From the NCBI GenBank assembly GCA_002362145.1, contig DETX01000016.1, positions 1 to 7,303 of the forward strand: DNA of 7,303 nucleotides. The letters run 5' to 3'. This stretch comes from Clostridiales bacterium UBA3277. Its GTDB lineage: Bacteria > Bacillota > Clostridia > Oscillospirales > Oscillospiraceae. The notes beneath the pieces were generated by a model. It was not told the origin of the DNA, ran no database searches, and saw only the letters and a list, made by a program, of their open reading frames with translations. Position numbers and translations under genes: made by a program. Shown piece by piece: positions 5,236 through 7,303 of this stretch (positions are counted from its first letter, which is position 1; each line of letters starts with the position of its first letter).

Positions 5236-6603
5236 ATGAAAAAACTATCCTGGAAACAGCGCGTCCTGGTGGCCGGAACCCTGTTTGGCATGTTCTTCGG
5301 AGCCGGCAACCTGATTTTCCCTGTGCACCTGGGCCAGCTGGCCGGGCGGAATGTGCTGCCCGCCATGATCGGCTTCATCATCACCGCCGTGGGCATCCCC
5401 ATTTTGGCCGTGGCCGCCATCGGCGGGACCCATTCCGACGGCCTGCAAATGCTCTCCAGCAAAATCGGCCGGCGCTACAGCTATTTCTTCACCTTCCTGC
5501 TGTATCTCACCATCGGCCCCCTGTTCGCCATCCCCCGCTGCGCCACCACCTCCTTCACCGTGGGCATTGCCCCCATGCTGGGCGACGGCTCCAACGCCTG
5601 GGCGCTGCTGCTGTTCTCCCTGATTTTCTTCGCCCTGGTGCTGTTCTTCTCCCTCCGGCCCAACGGCATCACCGTCTGGATCGGCAAGATCATCAACCCC
5701 ATTTTCCTGGTGTTCTTCGCCGTGCTGCTCTTTGCCGCCCTGAAAAATCCCGGGGCCTCCGCCTTCTCCGTGGAGCCCGTGGCGTCCTACCAGAGCGGTG
5801 TGCTCTTCTCCTCCCTCATTGAGGGCTACGGCACCATGGACGCCATTGCGGGCCTGGCCTTCGGCATTGTGGTCATCGACATCATCCGCCAGATGGGCGT
5901 CACCGATGACGACGCCGTCGCCGGGGACGTGCTCCGTTCCGGAATTCTCACCGGCCTTCTCATGACCCTGATCTACGTGCTCTCCATTCTCATGGGCGCC
6001 CAATCCCGGGGGCTGTTTGAAGTTTCGGAAAACGGCGGCATCGCCCTGGCCCAGATCTCCGGCCACTATCTTGGCGGCATCGGCAGCGTGATCCTGGCCA
6101 TCATCATCACCTTTGCCTGCCTCAAGACCTCCATCGGCCTCGTCACCAGCTGCGCCGACGCCTTCCAGCGGATGTTCCCCAGGGCCCTCTCCTACAGAGT
6201 CTGGGCCATTCTCTTCACCGTTTTCTCCTTCTGCATTTCCAACGTGGGTCTCTCCGCCATCATCAACTACAGCCTGCCGGTGCTGATGCTCCTGTATCCC
6301 CCGGCCATCACCCTGGTACTGCTGGCGATCTTCGGAAAGTTCTTCGGCCACGACCGGACCGTCTATGTCTGCGTCACCGTGTTTACCTGGTTCGCCGCCA
6401 TTTTTGACTGCATCAAAACCCTGCCCGCAGGCCTGCTCAAGGCCCTGGATCTGGGTTGGGCCCTGGAATTCGCCGCAAGGGTTTTCCCCTGGTTCGAGCT
6501 GAATCTGGGCTGGGTGGTTCCCGCCCTCCTGGGGCTGCTCCTGGGCCTGACCCTGTATCTGCTCAAGAAGGCTCTGCGCCTGCTCAAGAAGAAATCTACC
6601 TGA
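5236..6603 (+). CDS. brnQ: Branched-chain amino acid:cation symporter (BrnQ, LIVCS family)
   Basis: Integral membrane protein of 455 residues expected to import leucine, isoleucine and valine coupled to a cation (Na+ or H+). The family signature near the N-terminus is present (LFGMFFGAGNLIFP, residues 16-29), followed by IGPLFAIPRCATTSF (93-107), VGIAPMLGD (109-117), IEGYGTMDAIAGLAFGIVV (195-213), the cytoplasmic-loop-like GVTDDDA (221-227), and ISNVGLSAIINYSLPVLMLLYPP (334-356). About twelve hydrophobic segments fit the family topology, and the C-terminus is Lys-rich (LLKKALRLLKKKST). The frame is open from 5143, but the extra 31 codons would lie across the promoter and operator; ATG 5236 has GAGG 5 nt upstream (AAAGGAG lies further back) and gives the usual N-terminus. 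It is divergent from lysR, its likely regulator, and ends before a strong terminator. Confidence 0.93.
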   Translation: MKKLSWKQRVLVAGTLFGMFFGAGNLIFPVHLGQLAGRNVLPAMIGFIITAVGIPILAVAAIGGTHSDGLQMLSSKIGRRYSYFFTFLLYLTIGPLFAIPRCATTSFTVGIAPMLGDGSNAWALLLFSLIFFALVLFFSLRPNGITVWIGKIINPIFLVFFAVLLFAALKNPGASAFSVEPVASYQSGVLFSSLIEGYGTMDAIAGLAFGIVVIDIIRQMGVTDDDAVAGDVLRSGILTGLLMTLIYVLSILMGAQSRGLFEVSENGGIALAQISGHYLGGIGSVILAIIITFACLKTSIGLVTSCADAFQRMFPRALSYRVWAILFTVFSFCISNVGLSAIINYSLPVLMLLYPPAITLVLLAIFGKFFGHDRTVYVCVTVFTWFAAIFDCIKTLPAGLLKALDLGWALEFAARVFPWFELNLGWVVPALLGLLLGLTLYLLKKALRLLKKKST

Positions 6604-6649
6604 AAACGGCCGGGATATCTCTTGAAAAGGCCGCGATTTCTGCCATAGA

Positions 6650-6696
6650 AAAACGCCCCGTTTACCGGAACCTGAAACCGGTAAACGGGGCGTTTT
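6650..6696. terminator. Bidirectional intrinsic terminator between brnQ and the GNAT gene
   Basis: A perfect 19-bp stem, AAAACGCCCCGTTTACCGG (6650-6668) with its complement at 6678-6696, and a 9-base loop. The A-run on the left and T-run on the right give a U-tract in both directions. It serves brnQ on the plus strand and the convergent acetyltransferase, whose stop is 2 bases away, on the minus strand. Confidence 0.93.
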
Positions 6697-6698
6697 CG

Positions 6699-7223
6699 TC
6701 AGCAGTCCAGATAGAAAAGGATATCCGCCTTCCCCTCCTGCCTGCTGCCCTTATACAGGGCGTTGTCAAAGCCGCCTATGTAGAAGCCGCATTTCAGATA
6801 GAACAGGCAGGCGGCCAGATTGTCGTCCTGGGCCTGGCAGTACACGCCGCCATAGCCCTTCTCCCGGGCAATTTTCTTTGCGGCCTCCATCAGCCCGGCG
6901 CCGACGCCCTGCTTCCGGGCATCGGCATTCACTTTTAAATCCAGCAGATACATATAATGAAAAAAGCCCTTTTGCAGCACTGCCAGGCCCACGCAGCGCT
7001 CCCCATCATAGGCCCCAAGAAAGACCGTCTCCCTGGTCATGGCGTCATAGTCGTAGTTTTCGTCGGGGAAACGCATCCAGCTCGTCTCCGGGAATGTTTC
7101 CACCCGGTAGCTCCACACGCCGTCCCGGCAGCTGGGAATCATTTTCCCGAAAATGGGAAAGGGCTCGTTGGGGATGTTGATATCCGCCTTGTGCGCTTCG
7201 TCAATTACCCGGATGGAAAGCAT
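6699..7223 (-). CDS. GNAT N-acetyltransferase, streptothricin-acetyltransferase-like
   Basis: A 174-residue soluble acetyltransferase of the GNAT fold using acetyl-CoA. It follows the layout of SatA/Sat4-type enzymes: NEPFPIFGKMIP (19-30) near the start; strand beta4 at 87-99 (FFHYMYLLDLKVN); the acetyl-CoA pyrophosphate loop RKQGVGAG (103-110); and CQAQDDNLAACLFYLKCGF (129-147), matching the ET-Q-x-N-N-x-A-A-C-x-F-Y-x-x-C-G-F pattern of that group; it ends in an aromatic strand, ADILFYLD. The group's usual K-N-W-N and Y-x-E-D-I residues are changed here (KGFF, YLLDL), so the substrate may not be streptothricin; an amine or lysine side chain is a guess. SD GAGGTGAT ends just before the ATG with ideal spacing. 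It lies directly downstream of a tRNA-Gly terminator and convergent to brnQ. Confidence 0.85.
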   Translation of the reverse strand: MLSIRVIDEAHKADINIPNEPFPIFGKMIPSCRDGVWSYRVETFPETSWMRFPDENYDYDAMTRETVFLGAYDGERCVGLAVLQKGFFHYMYLLDLKVNADARKQGVGAGLMEAAKKIAREKGYGGVYCQAQDDNLAACLFYLKCGFYIGGFDNALYKGSRQEGKADILFYLDC

Positions 7224-7247
7224 AAAATCACCTCTTGAAAGAAATAA

Positions 7248-7283
7248 AAAACGTACCTTTGCGTTGCAGCAAAGGTACGTTTT
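7248..7283 (-). terminator. Intrinsic terminator of the tRNA-Gly
   Basis: A perfect 15-bp stem, AAAACGTACCTTTGC (7248-7262) with its complement at 7269-7283, and a 6-base loop. On the minus strand it is followed by a T-rich run (TTTTTTATTTCTTT), so it terminates leftward transcription coming from the tRNA. The first base of the stem is shared with the tRNA CCA end. Confidence 0.88.
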
Positions 7284-7303
7284 GGAGCGGGTGACGGGGC
7301 TCG
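7283..7303 (-). tRNA. tRNA-Gly, 3' end only (runs off the window)
   Basis: On the minus strand the last 21 bases read as the 3' part of a tRNA: CGAGC completing a T-loop, CCCGT as the T-stem 3' strand, CACCCGC as the acceptor 3' strand, discriminator T, and an encoded CCA. An acceptor pair starting GCGGG with a U discriminator is typical of bacterial tRNA-Gly. The anticodon lies outside the window, so the isoacceptor cannot be read. A terminator follows at once, as expected for a tRNA gene end. Confidence 0.75.

Noticed and set aside
5245..6351. Long 368-codon minus-strand open frame opposite brnQ
   Set aside because: It is the antisense shadow of a GC-rich gene; its translation is a low-complexity Gly/Glu/His/Asp mix with no domain, while the plus strand encodes an unmistakable transporter.
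6607..6633. CGGCC/GGCCG stem just after the brnQ stop
   Set aside because: A short 5-bp stem with a 17-base loop and no T-run; the strong terminator 20 bases on explains transcript ending.

Overview
The window looks like a chromosomal segment of a GC-rich, low-oxygen Firmicute, most likely class Clostridia (Oscillospiraceae-like). The reasons are strong GGAGG-type ribosome binding sites on almost every gene, a VanW/YoaR-type lipoprotein, Firmicute-style intrinsic terminators with A- and T-flanked hairpins, a tRNA-Gly whose CCA end is encoded in the DNA, and GC-rich coding sequence with AT-rich promoters. The taxon is an inference; no rRNA or species marker is present.

Left block (1-2346, minus strand): a lipoprotein with degenerate ~67-70 residue repeats followed by leucine-rich repeats, then about 34 bp downstream a 5'-methylthioadenosine/S-adenosylhomocysteine nucleosidase. 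The two probably form one transcript, which may end at a GAAA-loop hairpin lying on the window edge. Next is a compact divergent promoter region (2347-2531) serving this unit and, on the plus strand, a VanW-family lipoprotein (2532-3971). Both divergent genes encode lipobox-bearing, cysteine-rich envelope proteins, so a shared envelope role is a reasonable guess.

Middle (3972-5235): a 248-bp gap between the VanW gene and lysR holds an AT-rich small ORF with a very good SD and a GTG start, predicted to be a single-pass membrane peptide of unknown function. It runs convergently into a LysR-type regulator gene (4220-5116, minus). The regulator is divergent from brnQ, a branched-chain amino acid:cation symporter. 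The region between them has the textbook LysR layout: a perfect 6-bp dyad with a T-N11-A core, placed at about -64 for the predicted brnQ promoter and over the predicted lysR transcription start. This predicts activation of brnQ with autorepression of lysR.

Right block (6604-7303): a 19-bp-stem bidirectional terminator separates brnQ from a convergent GNAT acetyltransferase of the streptothricin-acetyltransferase-like type. Upstream of that gene is a second strong hairpin, the terminator of a tRNA-Gly whose last 21 bases are at the right edge of the window.

I found no CRISPR array, insertion sequence, phage gene or riboswitch of a known class, and nothing I would call a clearly new multi-gene system. 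The most testable points are the lysR/brnQ operator architecture, the divergent pair of cysteine-rich lipoproteins with their repeated intergenic motifs, the small membrane ORF, and the GNAT gene that starts just past a tRNA terminator with little room for its own promoter.
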